Source of the DNA: Tateyamaria omphalii
GTDB taxonomy: Bacteria > Pseudomonadota > Alphaproteobacteria > Rhodobacterales > Rhodobacteraceae
Direction: 5' to 3'
DNA: 64,000 nt
Assembly: GCF_019802125.1 (NCBI RefSeq)
Contig: NZ_JAHVHT010000002.1
Span: 62,001-126,000, forward strand
Shown: positions 8,100 through 17,021 of the stretch, one piece after another
Position numbering within the stretch: the first letter of the stretch is position 1
Layout of the letters: the number at the start of each line of letters is the position of its first letter
Notes under the pieces: model-generated
The model's database searches: none
Told to the model about the DNA's origin: nothing
Seen by the model: the letters and a program-made list of their open reading frames with translations, nothing else
Translations under genes and position numbers: made by a program

Positions 8100-9098
8100 A
8101 TGCAGACCACGACCACCGCCACTGCAACGACAAAAGCGCAATTGCCGCAGGTCACCGAACCGCGCAATCCGGGCACCAAGCTTGATCTCGATTGGGTCGC
8201 GCGGGTTCAGGCGAACACCTCAGCCATCGAACGGCGATGCGCCACGCTGCCGGGGCGCCGGTCGATCAAGAAAGACCACCAGGCAGCGTGGCTGTTGAAG
8301 GCGATCAGTTGCATCGACCTGACCACCCTGTCGGGCGATGACACGGAACGACGGGTCCAGAGGCTCTGCGCCAAGGCGCGCCAACCGGTCCGGGCCGAGA
8401 TGCTGGAGGCGCTCGGCATGCCCGGACTTACCACGGGCGCTGTCTGCGTCTATCACGAGATGATCCCGGCGGCAGTGTCGGCGCTGAAGGGCACCGGCAT
8501 CCCCGTGGCGGCCGTCTCGACCGGCTTCCCGGCAGGCCTATCCCCCTTCCATCTGCGCATCCAGGAAATCCGCGAAAGCGTCGCGGCGGGCGCGGAAGAG
8601 ATCGACATCGTCATCTCGCGCCGCCACGTGCTGAGCGGCAATTGGCAGGCGCTCTATGACGAAATGGCCGAAATGCGCGAAGCCTGCGACGACGCGCATG
8701 TCAAAGCCATCCTCGCGACCGGAGAGCTGGGCAGCCTGCGCAACGTCGCCCGCGCGTCGCTGGTCTGCATGATGGCCGGTGCCGACTTCATCAAGACCTC
8801 GACCGGCAAGGAAAGCGTAAACGCGACCCTGCCCGTCACCCTGGTGATGATCCGCGCCATCCGGGACTATTTCGAGCACACAGGCTACCGCGTCGGCTAC
8901 AAACCTGCAGGCGGGATTTCCAAGGCCAAGGACGCGCTCGTCTACCTGTCGCTGATCAAGGAAGAGCTGGGCGACCGCTGGTTGCAACCGGACCTGTTCC
9001 GCTTTGGTGCGTCGTCCCTACTGGGCGACATTGAGAGGCAGTTGGAACATCACCTGACCGGCGCCTATTCCGCCGGGTACCGCCACGCGATCGGCTGA
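8100..9098 (+). CDS. deoC: Deoxyribose-phosphate aldolase
   Basis: Class I aldolase of 332 residues that splits 2-deoxyribose 5-phosphate into glyceraldehyde 3-phosphate and acetaldehyde in deoxynucleoside catabolism. The Schiff-base lysine is Lys232 (DFIKTSTGK). The second active-site lysine is Lys268 (VGYKPAGGI), and Asp169 (EIDIVI) is the usual acid. It is longer than E. coli DeoC (259 residues) because of an N-terminal extension of about 60 residues, as in the eukaryote-like DERA branch. It starts at 8100, divergent from the DUF4173 operon. The next gene encodes aldehyde dehydrogenase domains that could oxidise the acetaldehyde released. Confidence 0.95.
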   Translation: MQTTTTATATTKAQLPQVTEPRNPGTKLDLDWVARVQANTSAIERRCATLPGRRSIKKDHQAAWLLKAISCIDLTTLSGDDTERRVQRLCAKARQPVRAEMLEALGMPGLTTGAVCVYHEMIPAAVSALKGTGIPVAAVSTGFPAGLSPFHLRIQEIRESVAAGAEEIDIVISRRHVLSGNWQALYDEMAEMREACDDAHVKAILATGELGSLRNVARASLVCMMAGADFIKTSTGKESVNATLPVTLVMIRAIRDYFEHTGYRVGYKPAGGISKAKDALVYLSLIKEELGDRWLQPDLFRFGASSLLGDIERQLEHHLTGAYSAGYRHAIG

Positions 9099-9146
9099 CC
9101 GGAATTTTCAGAAAAATTCCGGACCGTTTTCTGTGTCAGAAAACGG
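9099..9146. repeat. Paired-hairpin intergenic repeat, copy 1
   Basis: Two perfect hairpins lie back to back directly after the deoC stop codon. The first is at 9099-9122 (10-bp arms CCGGAATTTT and AAAATTCCGG, 4-nt loop). The second is at 9124-9146 (10-bp arms CCGTTTTCTG and CAGAAAACGG, 3-nt loop). The second hairpin recurs with identical arms at 42050-42072. Copy 1 sits between two genes that look co-transcribed, so it may stabilise or attenuate the mRNA. Confidence 0.85.
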
Positions 9147-9173
9147 CACCCGGATGACACGAAGGACGACATC

Positions 9174-11516
9174 ATGACCGTGAAGGAAATCTTCGAAACC
9201 ATGGACTACGGCACGGCCCCCGAAGCCGCCGGTGACGCGCTCGCCTGGATCGTGGACCAGGGCGCCGCCTTTGGCCATTTCATCAACGGTCAATTCACCG
9301 ACCCGACGAAGGAGTTCGAAAGCAAGAACCCCGCCACCGGCGAGGTGCTGGCCAACCTGTCGCAAGCCACCCAAGCCGACGTCAATGCCGCGGTCAAAGC
9401 CGCCCGCGCGGCCCAGCCCAGATGGGCCAAATCCGGCGGCCACGCCCGCGCCCGCGTTCTCTACGCCATTGCCCGGCTTCTGCAGAAGCACAGCCGCCTC
9501 TTTGCCGTGCTCGAAACCCTCGACAACGGCAAACCCATCCGCGAAAGCCGCGACATCGACATCCCGCTCGCACAGCGACACTTCTACTACCACGCGGGCA
9601 TGGCCCAACTCATGGACGCCGAACTGCCGGACCGCGAAGCACTCGGAGTCTGCGGCCAGATCATCCCTTGGAACTTCCCGCTGCTCATGCTCGCATGGAA
9701 GATCGCCCCCGCCCTCGCGATGGGCAACACGGTGGTGTTGAAGCCTGCGGAATACACATCCCTGACGGCACTTCTGTTCGCCGACATCTGCCGCCAGGCC
9801 GGTGTGCCAAAGGGCGTGGTGAACATCGTCACCGGCGATGGCGCGGTCGGCGAAATGATCGTGAACGCTGACGTGGACAAGATCGCCTTTACGGGCTCGA
9901 CATCAGTCGGTCGCCGCATCCGCGAAGCAACCGCAGGCACCGGGAAAGCACTGACGCTCGAACTGGGCGGCAAGTCCCCCTACATCGTCTTCGATGATGC
10001 TGACCTTGACTCAGCAGTCGAAGGGCTGGTCGACGCCATCTGGTTCAACCAAGGCCAGGTCTGTTGCGCAGGCTCCCGCCTTCTGGTGCACGAACCCGTG
10101 GCTGACGCCTTTTACAGGAAGTTGCGCGCGCGCATGGACAAGCTCCGCATCGGTGACCCATTAGACAAATCCATCGACGTAGGCGCCGTGGTCGACCCCG
10201 TGCAGCTCGACACCATCACCCGTATGGTCAGCGACAACAGCGCAGGCGAAATCCACCAAGCCCAAGGCCCATTGCCGGCCGAGGGCTGCTACTATCCGCC
10301 CACCCTCATCACCGGCCTCAACACCGCCGAACCTCTGATGCAGGAAGAAATCTTCGGCCCCGTCCTCGTCTCGACCACCTTCCGCACCCCGGCAGAGGCG
10401 GTCGAACTGGCAAACAACACCCGCTACGGGCTGGCCGCCACGCTCTGGACCGAAAATGTGAACCTCGCACTGGATGTCGCGCCCAAACTGGCGGCAGGGG
10501 TCGTCTGGGTGAACGCCACCAATCTCTTTGACGCGGCCGCAGGCTTCGGCGGTGTGCGCGAAAGCGGCTTTGGTCGCGAAGGCGGCTGGGAGGGGCTCTT
10601 GGCCTACACCAAGCCCAAGGGCACGGCCAAGACGCTGAAACCCATCGCGGCATACACTGGCGAAGACACCCCAACCGACCCGCTCGACCGCACCGCGAAA
10701 CTTTACATCGGCGGCAAGCAGGCACGCCCGGACAGCGGTTACTCCCGCAACGTCTATGGCAAGAACGGCGCGCTGCTGGGGCAGACCAGCCTCGCAAATC
10801 GCAAGGACGTCCGCAATGCGGTGGAAGCCGCTGCAGCGGCCAAGGGCTGGGCCAAAACTACCGGCCACCTGCGGGCACAAATCCTCTACTACATCGCCGA
10901 AAACCTCGCCGCGCGTGCCGACGAATTCGCAAACCGCCTGAACGCGCTCCAGGGCGGACGCTCGGGCGACAAGGAAGTCGAGGCCACGATCCAACGCCTC
11001 TTCACCTATGCCGCCTGGGCCGACAAGTTCGACGGCGCGGCCAAAGGCGTCCCGATCCGCGGCGTGGCGCTGGCCATGAACGAACCCACAGGCATCATCG
11101 CCGGGCTCTGCCCGGACGACGCCCCGCTGCTGGGCCTCGTATCCCTCATGGCGCCGGCCATCGCCATGGGCAACCGCGTGGTGCTGGCCGCATCACAACC
11201 GTTCCCGCTCGCGGCCACAGACTTCTACCAGGTGCTCGAAACCTCAGATGTGCCAGCCGGGGTGGTCAACATCCTGACCGGAGACCACAAGGACGTCGCC
11301 CCACACATGGCCAAACACCTGAACGTGGACGCGGTCTGGTCCTTCTCCGGCAGCGACCTGTCCGCCACCATCGAACGCGAAGCCGCTGGCGACCTCAAAC
11401 GCACCTGGGTCAACCACGGCAAGGCGCGCGACTGGATGGGTCCAGAAGGCGAAGGCAAACTGTTCCTTCAAGCCGCCACAGAGATCAAAACCATCTGGAT
11501 CCCCTACGGCGAATAG
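9174..11516 (+). CDS. Double-domain aldehyde dehydrogenase family protein
   Basis: A 780-residue protein. Residues about 30-500 are a complete NAD(P)-dependent aldehyde dehydrogenase with IPWNFP (164-169), general base Glu263 (LELGGKSP) and catalytic Cys297 (FNQGQVCCAGSR). Residues about 515-780 are a second, truncated dehydrogenase-like module (LYIGGKQARPDSGYSRNVYG; VPAGVVNILTGD). It covers only the cofactor-binding part and has no glutamate/cysteine active-site segment. It follows deoC by 75 bp on the same strand. Oxidation of acetaldehyde from the aldolase reaction is the likely role. The second module may be structural or regulatory; that is inference. Confidence 0.92.
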   Translation: MTVKEIFETMDYGTAPEAAGDALAWIVDQGAAFGHFINGQFTDPTKEFESKNPATGEVLANLSQATQADVNAAVKAARAAQPRWAKSGGHARARVLYAIARLLQKHSRLFAVLETLDNGKPIRESRDIDIPLAQRHFYYHAGMAQLMDAELPDREALGVCGQIIPWNFPLLMLAWKIAPALAMGNTVVLKPAEYTSLTALLFADICRQAGVPKGVVNIVTGDGAVGEMIVNADVDKIAFTGSTSVGRRIREATAGTGKALTLELGGKSPYIVFDDADLDSAVEGLVDAIWFNQGQVCCAGSRLLVHEPVADAFYRKLRARMDKLRIGDPLDKSIDVGAVVDPVQLDTITRMVSDNSAGEIHQAQGPLPAEGCYYPPTLITGLNTAEPLMQEEIFGPVLVSTTFRTPAEAVELANNTRYGLAATLWTENVNLALDVAPKLAAGVVWVNATNLFDAAAGFGGVRESGFGREGGWEGLLAYTKPKGTAKTLKPIAAYTGEDTPTDPLDRTAKLYIGGKQARPDSGYSRNVYGKNGALLGQTSLANRKDVRNAVEAAAAAKGWAKTTGHLRAQILYYIAENLAARADEFANRLNALQGGRSGDKEVEATIQRLFTYAAWADKFDGAAKGVPIRGVALAMNEPTGIIAGLCPDDAPLLGLVSLMAPAIAMGNRVVLAASQPFPLAATDFYQVLETSDVPAGVVNILTGDHKDVAPHMAKHLNVDAVWSFSGSDLSATIEREAAGDLKRTWVNHGKARDWMGPEGEGKLFLQAATEIKTIWIPYGE

Positions 11517-11574
11517 AACTTCTTCTGACGAAAAATACGATCGGGGGAGCTCGAGGGGGCAGACAGCCCCCTCG
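11517..11574 (+). repeat. Dispersed TTCTTCT/AAAATAC repeat, copy A
   Basis: Begins directly after the dehydrogenase stop codon: CTTCTTCTGACGAAAAATAC, then a GGGGG run and a hairpin with arms CGAGGGGGC and GCCCCCTCG (11552-11574). It shares its head and its GC-rich hairpin tail with elements at 34579, 46631 (reverse) and 57441. It lies between convergent genes and could act as a terminator. Confidence 0.7.
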
Positions 11575-11606
11575 TCAGCAAAAACAGATCGCGTGCGCGC
11601 CAGCGC

Positions 11607-12926
11607 TCAATTGGCGACGGTGCTCTCAAGACCCTCGGGCTGCCCCACGACAACAAAGTGCAGCCCCTCGGGGTCCAGCAACTCACCAGCGACGCGACGC
11701 ACATCCTCCATCGTCACCGCCTCGACCTTGTCGTTGCGGGTGGCGATGTAGTCGATGGGCAGGCCCAGCATCTGCATGCCCACCATGATGCGGGCAATCG
11801 GCCCGTTGCCGTCAAAGCGCAGCGGATAGGCGCCGGTTACGTAGAGCTTGGCGGCCTCCAACTCCTCTTCCGTCACACCATCTGCCGCAGCACGCGCCCA
11901 TTCATCGCGAATGACGGACACGGCCTCGGCGACAGTCTCGTTCGAAGAGGCCACCTGCCCCTGAATGGTCGCCGCATGATCCTGCGGCACAAGGAATGAA
12001 TAGACACCATAGGTCAGCCCGCGCTTCTCGCGCACCTCGGTCATCAGACGGCTCTCGAACCCACCCGCGCCAATCACCTGGTTCAGCACGCGGGCAGCAA
12101 AAAAGTCGGGATCATCCTGTTCAATCCCGGGCTGGCCAAAGATGGCCACTGATTGCGGCGTGTCAAAGGGCACGACAGTCGTGCCGCCCTCAATCAAGAT
12201 CTCCGCCGGACCGGGCTGCGGTGCGCCCTCTTCCGGCAGGGCGCCCAACAGGTCATCCAGCAAAGGCCCCAGTTCCTCGGGCGTGATGTCACCGACCGCG
12301 CCCACATAGAGGCGATCCTTGGCAAAAACCGCGGCGTGGGCGTCCAGCATGTCCTCACGGGTCAGTGCTTGCACGCTTTCGATCGTGCCACGGTAATTCG
12401 AGCCATACGGATGATCGCCATAGGCCATCTTGTCGAACGCGGCGCGCGCGATCTCGTCCGGATCGGTGGAATCGGCACGCAGGCCCGTCAGCACCTGCTC
12501 CCGCACACGGTCCAGCGCCACCTGATCAAATGTCGGCTCAAGGATCGAGGTGCGCAGCAACTCCACGGCCTCATCACGGTTCTCGGTCAGAAACCGGGCC
12601 GAGACAGCCAGGGCATCGTCGCTCACATCGTAGTCAAAGGATGCTGCCAGTGCCTCCAGCTCGCGGGCAAAGCCCTGCGCATCCAGATCGGCAGCGCCTT
12701 CCTCGAGAAGACCGGTCATCAGGTTGATCGCCCCGCGCTTGTCCGGCGCATCCAGCGATGCACCCCCGCGAAAGCGCAACTCTAGCGCCATGAAGGGGAT
12801 CGACGGTTCCTGCACAAGCCACGCGGTGATGCCGCCGGGGCTGGTGACTTCGGTGATCTCGACCTCGGCCCGCGCGGGCAGGCTGGCGAAAAGGGCGATG
12901 GTCAGAGCTGCAAACAGGCGGATCAT
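11607..12926 (-). CDS. M16-family peptidase homologue lacking the HxxEH zinc motif
   Basis: A 439-residue exported protein with an N-terminal signal peptide (MIRLFAALTIALFASLPARA). It has the two-lobe M16 (insulinase/processing-peptidase) fold, with the conserved C-terminal segment LMTEVREKRGLTYGVYSFL. Where an active M16 enzyme has HxxEH, this sequence has NLMTGLLEEG, so it should not bind catalytic zinc. It overlaps the active M16 gene by 4 bp (ATGA around 12926). Such pairs of active and inactive subunits commonly form a heterodimer, and this one is probably the non-catalytic partner in the periplasm. An in-frame codon at 12962 lies inside the neighbour and was not used. Confidence 0.93.
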   Translation of the reverse strand: MIRLFAALTIALFASLPARAEVEITEVTSPGGITAWLVQEPSIPFMALELRFRGGASLDAPDKRGAINLMTGLLEEGAADLDAQGFARELEALAASFDYDVSDDALAVSARFLTENRDEAVELLRTSILEPTFDQVALDRVREQVLTGLRADSTDPDEIARAAFDKMAYGDHPYGSNYRGTIESVQALTREDMLDAHAAVFAKDRLYVGAVGDITPEELGPLLDDLLGALPEEGAPQPGPAEILIEGGTTVVPFDTPQSVAIFGQPGIEQDDPDFFAARVLNQVIGAGGFESRLMTEVREKRGLTYGVYSFLVPQDHAATIQGQVASSNETVAEAVSVIRDEWARAAADGVTEEELEAAKLYVTGAYPLRFDGNGPIARIMVGMQMLGLPIDYIATRNDKVEAVTMEDVRRVAGELLDPEGLHFVVVGQPEGLESTVAN

Positions 12927-14272
12927 CAGTTCACCTCCTCGGTCAGCGGACGGGTCAGCCACCCGGTCACGGATGCGTTGCGGTCCAGCACCATGCGGGC
13001 GGCCTCCATGATGTCGTCTTCGGTCACGGCCTGCAGGATGTCAGGCCAGGCCTGCACATCCTCAATGGTCAATCCAACAGACAGGGCCATGCCATACCGG
13101 CGAGCGATCCCATCCACGTTGTCCCGCTCATAAATCTGGCTGGCTCGGAACTGGTACTTGATCCGCTCCAGCTGTTCGCTGTCGACACCGTCCTGCAGGA
13201 ACTGCTCCAGAGTTTCGTCCATGGCGGCTTCGGCCTCTTCCAGGCTGACACCGGGCACCGGCACGATCACCACGTCAAAGGTCGCGTCATCCAGAGATGT
13301 GCCGCGATAAAATGCACCAGAGAACACGGCCTTCTGCTGCTCGAATTGCAGCTTTTCGGTCATGTAGCTCGTCTGCCCGCCACCCAGCACCTCGGCCAGA
13401 AGGGTCAGCGCGGCGGCCGCTTCCTGATCACCGGGGTCACGTTCGGGGGCAAGGTAGGACCGGCTCACATATTCCTGCGCCACACGCGCGTCACGAAAGA
13501 CAAGGCGACGCTCCGCATTCTGCGGCGGCTCTTCGACACGAACCCGCTCGGCGAGGTCAGGCTTGGCCGGGATGACGCCGTAATACTGGTCTGCGAGGGT
13601 CCGCACCTCTTCGGGCGTCACATCACCGGAAACGACAAGGATCGCGTTATTGGGGTGATAATAGGCGTCATAGTAGCTGCGCAGATCTTCCATGCTCAGC
13701 TCTTCCATTTCATGCCGCCAGCCGATGATCGGGATGCCGTAGCGATGGTTCAGATACTGCGCCGCGTTCATCTGCTCGGACAGCAGCGCACGCGGGTTGC
13801 TGTCGGTGCGCTGGTTGCGCTCTTCCAGGATCACGCCGCGCTCGGTGCGCACGTTTTCATCCGTGAAGTTGATGTTGCGCATCCGGTCCGCTTCCATGCG
13901 CATCATCAGCTCCAACCGGTCGGCGGCGACGCGCTGGAAATAGGCGGTGTAGTCGTAGCTGGTGAATGCGTTGTCGCGTCCGCCATTGGCCGCCACAACA
14001 GACGAAAACTCGCCATCAGCCATCTGATCGGTCGCCTTGAACATCAGGTGTTCCAGGAAATGCGCCACCCCGGATGCGCCTGCCGGCTCATCTGCGGACC
14101 CCGCCTTGTACCAGATCATATGTTGCAGCACCGGCGCCCGGTGATCCTCAACCACCACGACCTGCATCCCGTTGTCGAGCGTAAAGCTGGTGACCGCCTC
14201 ATCCGCCGCCTGCAGGGCGAGGGGTGACACAGTCAGGACAAGACCGGCAAGTGCGGCACGCAATCGGGACAT
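12926..14272 (-). CDS. M16-family zinc metallopeptidase (catalytic subunit)
   Basis: A 448-residue exported peptidase. The signal peptide is about residues 1-22 (LVLTVSPLALQA). The inverted zinc motif HFLEH is at 71-75. The distal ligand glutamate is in ERGVILEERNQR (about 150). The C-terminal lobe contains VIVPVPGVSLEEAEAAMD. It probably degrades peptides in the periplasm. It is followed by the inactive M16 partner with a 4-bp overlap. It is preceded, 95 bp upstream on the same strand, by a lipoprotein gene and lspA, which suggests a link with envelope protein processing. That link is inference. Confidence 0.95.
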   Translation of the reverse strand: MSRLRAALAGLVLTVSPLALQAADEAVTSFTLDNGMQVVVVEDHRAPVLQHMIWYKAGSADEPAGASGVAHFLEHLMFKATDQMADGEFSSVVAANGGRDNAFTSYDYTAYFQRVAADRLELMMRMEADRMRNINFTDENVRTERGVILEERNQRTDSNPRALLSEQMNAAQYLNHRYGIPIIGWRHEMEELSMEDLRSYYDAYYHPNNAILVVSGDVTPEEVRTLADQYYGVIPAKPDLAERVRVEEPPQNAERRLVFRDARVAQEYVSRSYLAPERDPGDQEAAAALTLLAEVLGGGQTSYMTEKLQFEQQKAVFSGAFYRGTSLDDATFDVVIVPVPGVSLEEAEAAMDETLEQFLQDGVDSEQLERIKYQFRASQIYERDNVDGIARRYGMALSVGLTIEDVQAWPDILQAVTEDDIMEAARMVLDRNASVTGWLTRPLTEEVN

Positions 14273-14367
14273 GGAACAACAACCTCACGCAAATTTCGTT
14301 GCACAAGACATACGGCCACCGCACAGCGGATCAAGCGCAACTGGCAGTTTTGTGAGCGATGCGACGC

Positions 14368-14889
14368 TTAGCGGCGTCCGCGGCGCACATTGCGCGGCGG
14401 CGCAAGCGGCGTCGGCACCCCGGCCCGCTGGAACTGGCGCGCGGTCTGGACCGGGTCCAATGCCTGACGGCGATAGGCCTGATTATAGATGTCTTCACGC
14501 ACGATGCGGATCTGGGTCAGGCGGGATTGGCGTTGGCGGAATTCTGCATCCGCCGCAGCAAGTGTTGCGCGAATATTGGCGTCGCGCCCGAACCGACTGG
14601 CGTGGTTGACCAACGCGCCATCGGCACCGGGAACGGGCGCATTTGGCGATGTTCGTTGACCCCCAAGTGCGGCGACACTGTCCTCAAGCGGCCGCTGGTC
14701 GGTGCGATTAAACCCACCGGGCGTAGGTTGCGGCAGAGCCGAAAAGCTCTCGGGCTGCTCAAGCGGCTTGGCCGGCACGACAATAAATTCGTCCGGCCCA
14801 TCGCCCCGCGACGTGATCTGGCGCAGGCCCTGGTTCTCGCACGCGGCAAGAAAGGTCACAGCAATCATGGCACATGCGATCAGCCGCAT
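14368..14889 (-). CDS. DUF3035-type lipoprotein
   Basis: A 173-residue lipoprotein. The signal sequence MRLIACAMIAVTFLAAC ends in a LAAC lipobox with Cys17 as the lipidation site. After it comes a low-complexity, Pro/Gln-rich region. A charged C-terminal region follows (FRQRQSRLTQIRIVREDIYN) and the tail is rich in arginine (PRNVRRGRR). It resembles the DUF3035 family found beside lspA in Rhodobacterales. The start at 14889 is set by the signal peptide; a longer open frame upstream overlaps lspA. Being encoded 49 bp after the lipoprotein signal peptidase makes it a natural LspA substrate. Its role is unknown. Confidence 0.82.
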   Translation of the reverse strand: MRLIACAMIAVTFLAACENQGLRQITSRGDGPDEFIVVPAKPLEQPESFSALPQPTPGGFNRTDQRPLEDSVAALGGQRTSPNAPVPGADGALVNHASRFGRDANIRATLAAADAEFRQRQSRLTQIRIVREDIYNQAYRRQALDPVQTARQFQRAGVPTPLAPPRNVRRGRR

Positions 14890-14938
14890 CGGAAGTCTCC
14901 CATTTCTCGCATGCAATATCGCAGCTTCGCCCCCCTTG

Positions 14939-15415
14939 TCACGCGCCCTTTTTCTGCGCGGTCCCTTCCTGTCCAAAGAAGACAAGACCAATGGCCCCCG
15001 CAAAGATAAAGATGTCGGCGACATTGAAAACAAAGGGGTTGTCGATCCCGCAGCACGACATGTTGAGGAAATCGAGCACAAAGCCATAGACCAGACGGTC
15101 AAACACATTCGCGAGCGCGCCGCCAATCAGCAGGCCCGCACTAACATAGGCCAGCCGCCCCTGCGGATGCTTCCAAACCCACCACAGCACACCGATGCAG
15201 ATCACCAGCGCCACGGCGATCAACGCCCAAACACTGGTGCCGTCCCCGAACAGGCCAAAGTTGATGCCCCGGTTCTCGCCGTACCGGAAATTCAGAAGCG
15301 GCGGGAATACATCAATCGGATTGAACTGCGACACGCCCAACACATGGATCACCCAGTATTTCGACGCCTGGTCGAGCAAAAAGGCGATGGCCGCAGAGAT
15401 CCAGAGAAGTTTCAT
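14939..15415 (-). CDS. lspA: Lipoprotein signal peptidase (signal peptidase II)
   Basis: Inner-membrane aspartyl protease of 158 residues with four membrane helices. It cleaves signal peptides from prolipoproteins after diacylglyceryl transfer. Conserved boxes are DQASKYWV (15-22), NRGINFG (48-54), GGALANVFDR with DFL (catalytic Asp115), and FNVADIFI (catalytic Asp134). Length is normal for the family. It starts 7 nt after the purH stop, so the two are almost certainly co-transcribed. Confidence 0.97.
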   Translation of the reverse strand: MKLLWISAAIAFLLDQASKYWVIHVLGVSQFNPIDVFPPLLNFRYGENRGINFGLFGDGTSVWALIAVALVICIGVLWWVWKHPQGRLAYVSAGLLIGGALANVFDRLVYGFVLDFLNMSCCGIDNPFVFNVADIFIFAGAIGLVFFGQEGTAQKKGA

Positions 15416-15422
15416 TCAGCGC

Positions 15423-17006
15423 TTAATGCCGGAAATGCCGCATGCCCGTAAAGACCATGGCAAGCCCCGCCTCGTCAGCGGCGGCAATCACCTCATCATC
15501 ACGCATGGACCCGCCGGGCTGGATCACAGCCGTCGCACCTGCCTCTGCCGCGGCGAGCAGGCCGTCGGCAAAGGGAAAGAACGCATCCGACGCAACAACT
15601 GACCCCTTGGCCGTCGTCTCGGACAGCCCAAGATCGTCTGCCATCCGGCCCGCCTTCGTCGCCGCGATGGTCGAGCTGTCCAAGCGGCTCATCTGCCCCG
15701 CGCCGACACCCACAGTCGCACCGTCTTTCACGTAGATGATGGCGTTCGACTTCACATGCTTGGCGACAGTCCAGGCGAAAAGCATGTCGCTCATCTCCTG
15801 CTCGGATGGCTGGCGCTTGGTCACAACCTTCAGATCATCGCGGGCAATTCGCCCCACGTCCTTGTCCTGCACCAAAAACCCACCGGACACCTGTTTGACC
15901 GCAAGCGCGGCAGCCGACGCATCGGCAAGCCCGTCGGTGGTCAGCAAACGCAGGTTCTTCTTGGCCGCAAACACCTCGCGCGCCGCGTCGCTTGCGCCGG
16001 GCGCAATGACGACCTCGGTAAAGATGCCCGTAATCTCGCGGGCCGTGTCCTCGTCCAGCTCATGGTTCAGCGCGATGATCCCGCCAAAGGCCGAGGTCCG
16101 GTCGCAGTCAAAGGCACGAGAATACGCTTCTTTCAACGTGGCCCCGGTCGCGACACCGCAGGGGTTGGCGTGCTTGATGATAGCACAGGCCGGTCCCTGC
16201 CCCGCAAACTCGCTCACCAACTCGAACGCGGCATCGGTGTCGTTGATGTTGTTGTAAGACAGCTCCTTGCCCTGATGCTGGGTCGCCGTCGCCACACCCG
16301 GACGGGCCGAGCCATCAGTATAGAACGCGGCCGCCTGATGCGGGTTCTCACCGTAGCGCAGGGTCTGCGCCACCTGCCCGCCAAATGTGCGGCGGCGGGG
16401 CGTCTCGCCGACCTGTGCCGCCATCCAGGCGCTGACAGCGGTATCGTAAGCGGCCGTGCGAGCATAGGCCGTCTGGGCCAGCCGCTGACGCAGCGCATAG
16501 GTGGTCTGCCCGTCATTGGCACTCATTTCAGCCAGCACAACATCGTAATCCTCGACATCCACCACGATGTTCACAAAGCCATGGTTCTTGGCTGCCGACC
16601 GGATCATCGCCGGGCCGCCAATATCGATATTCTCGATCACCTCGGCATATTCCGCGCCTTTGGCGACCGTTTCCTCGAACGGGTAAAGGTTCACCACCAC
16701 CAGGTCGATGGCGCCAATCCCATGCTCGTCCATCGACGCCACATGATCATCATTGTCCCGCAGCGCCAACAGACCGCCATGCACCACCGGGTGCAGCGTC
16801 TTGACCCGGCCATCCATCATCTCGGGAAAGCCCGTGACCTCGCTCACATCCTTCACGCTCAGTCCCGCGTCACGCAGCGTCCGCGCAGTGCCGCCCGTGC
16901 TCAGCAACTCAACCCCATGCCCGGCCAAAGCGGTCGCAAACTCAACGAGCCCGGACTTGTCGGAAACGGAAATCAGCGCGCGGCGGACGGGGTAGAGGTC
17001 GGTCAT
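15423..17006 (-). CDS. purH: Bifunctional AICAR transformylase / IMP cyclohydrolase
   Basis: A 527-residue enzyme for the last two steps of purine synthesis. The N-terminal MGS-like IMP cyclohydrolase domain is about 1-150 ([34 protein letters not shown]). The C-terminal formyltransferase domain uses 10-formyl-tetrahydrofolate and carries [10 protein letters not shown] with the catalytic Lys-His pair. It ends [19 protein letters not shown]. Length matches the family. The gene starts 15 nt after the heparinase-like gene and is followed 7 nt later by lspA. Confidence 0.98.
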   Translation of the reverse strand: MTDLYPVRRALISVSDKSGLVEFATALAGHGVELLSTGGTARTLRDAGLSVKDVSEVTGFPEMMDGRVKTLHPVVHGGLLALRDNDDHVASMDEHGIGAIDLVVVNLYPFEETVAKGAEYAEVIENIDIGGPAMIRSAAKNHGFVNIVVDVEDYDVVLAEMSANDGQTTYALRQRLAQTAYARTAAYDTAVSAWMAAQVGETPRRRTFGGQVAQTLRYGENPHQAAAFYTDGSARPGVATATQHQGKELSYNNINDTDAAFELVSEFAGQGPACAIIKHANPCGVATGATLKEAYSRAFDCDRTSAFGGIIALNHELDEDTAREITGIFTEVVIAPGASDAAREVFAAKKNLRLLTTDGLADASAAALAVKQVSGGFLVQDKDVGRIARDDLKVVTKRQPSEQEMSDMLFAWTVAKHVKSNAIIYVKDGATVGVGAGQMSRLDSSTIAATKAGRMADDLGLSETTAKGSVVASDAFFPFADGLLAAAEAGATAVIQPGGSMRDDEVIAAADEAGLAMVFTGMRHFRH

Positions 17007-17021
17007 AGGGGCAGCAATCCT

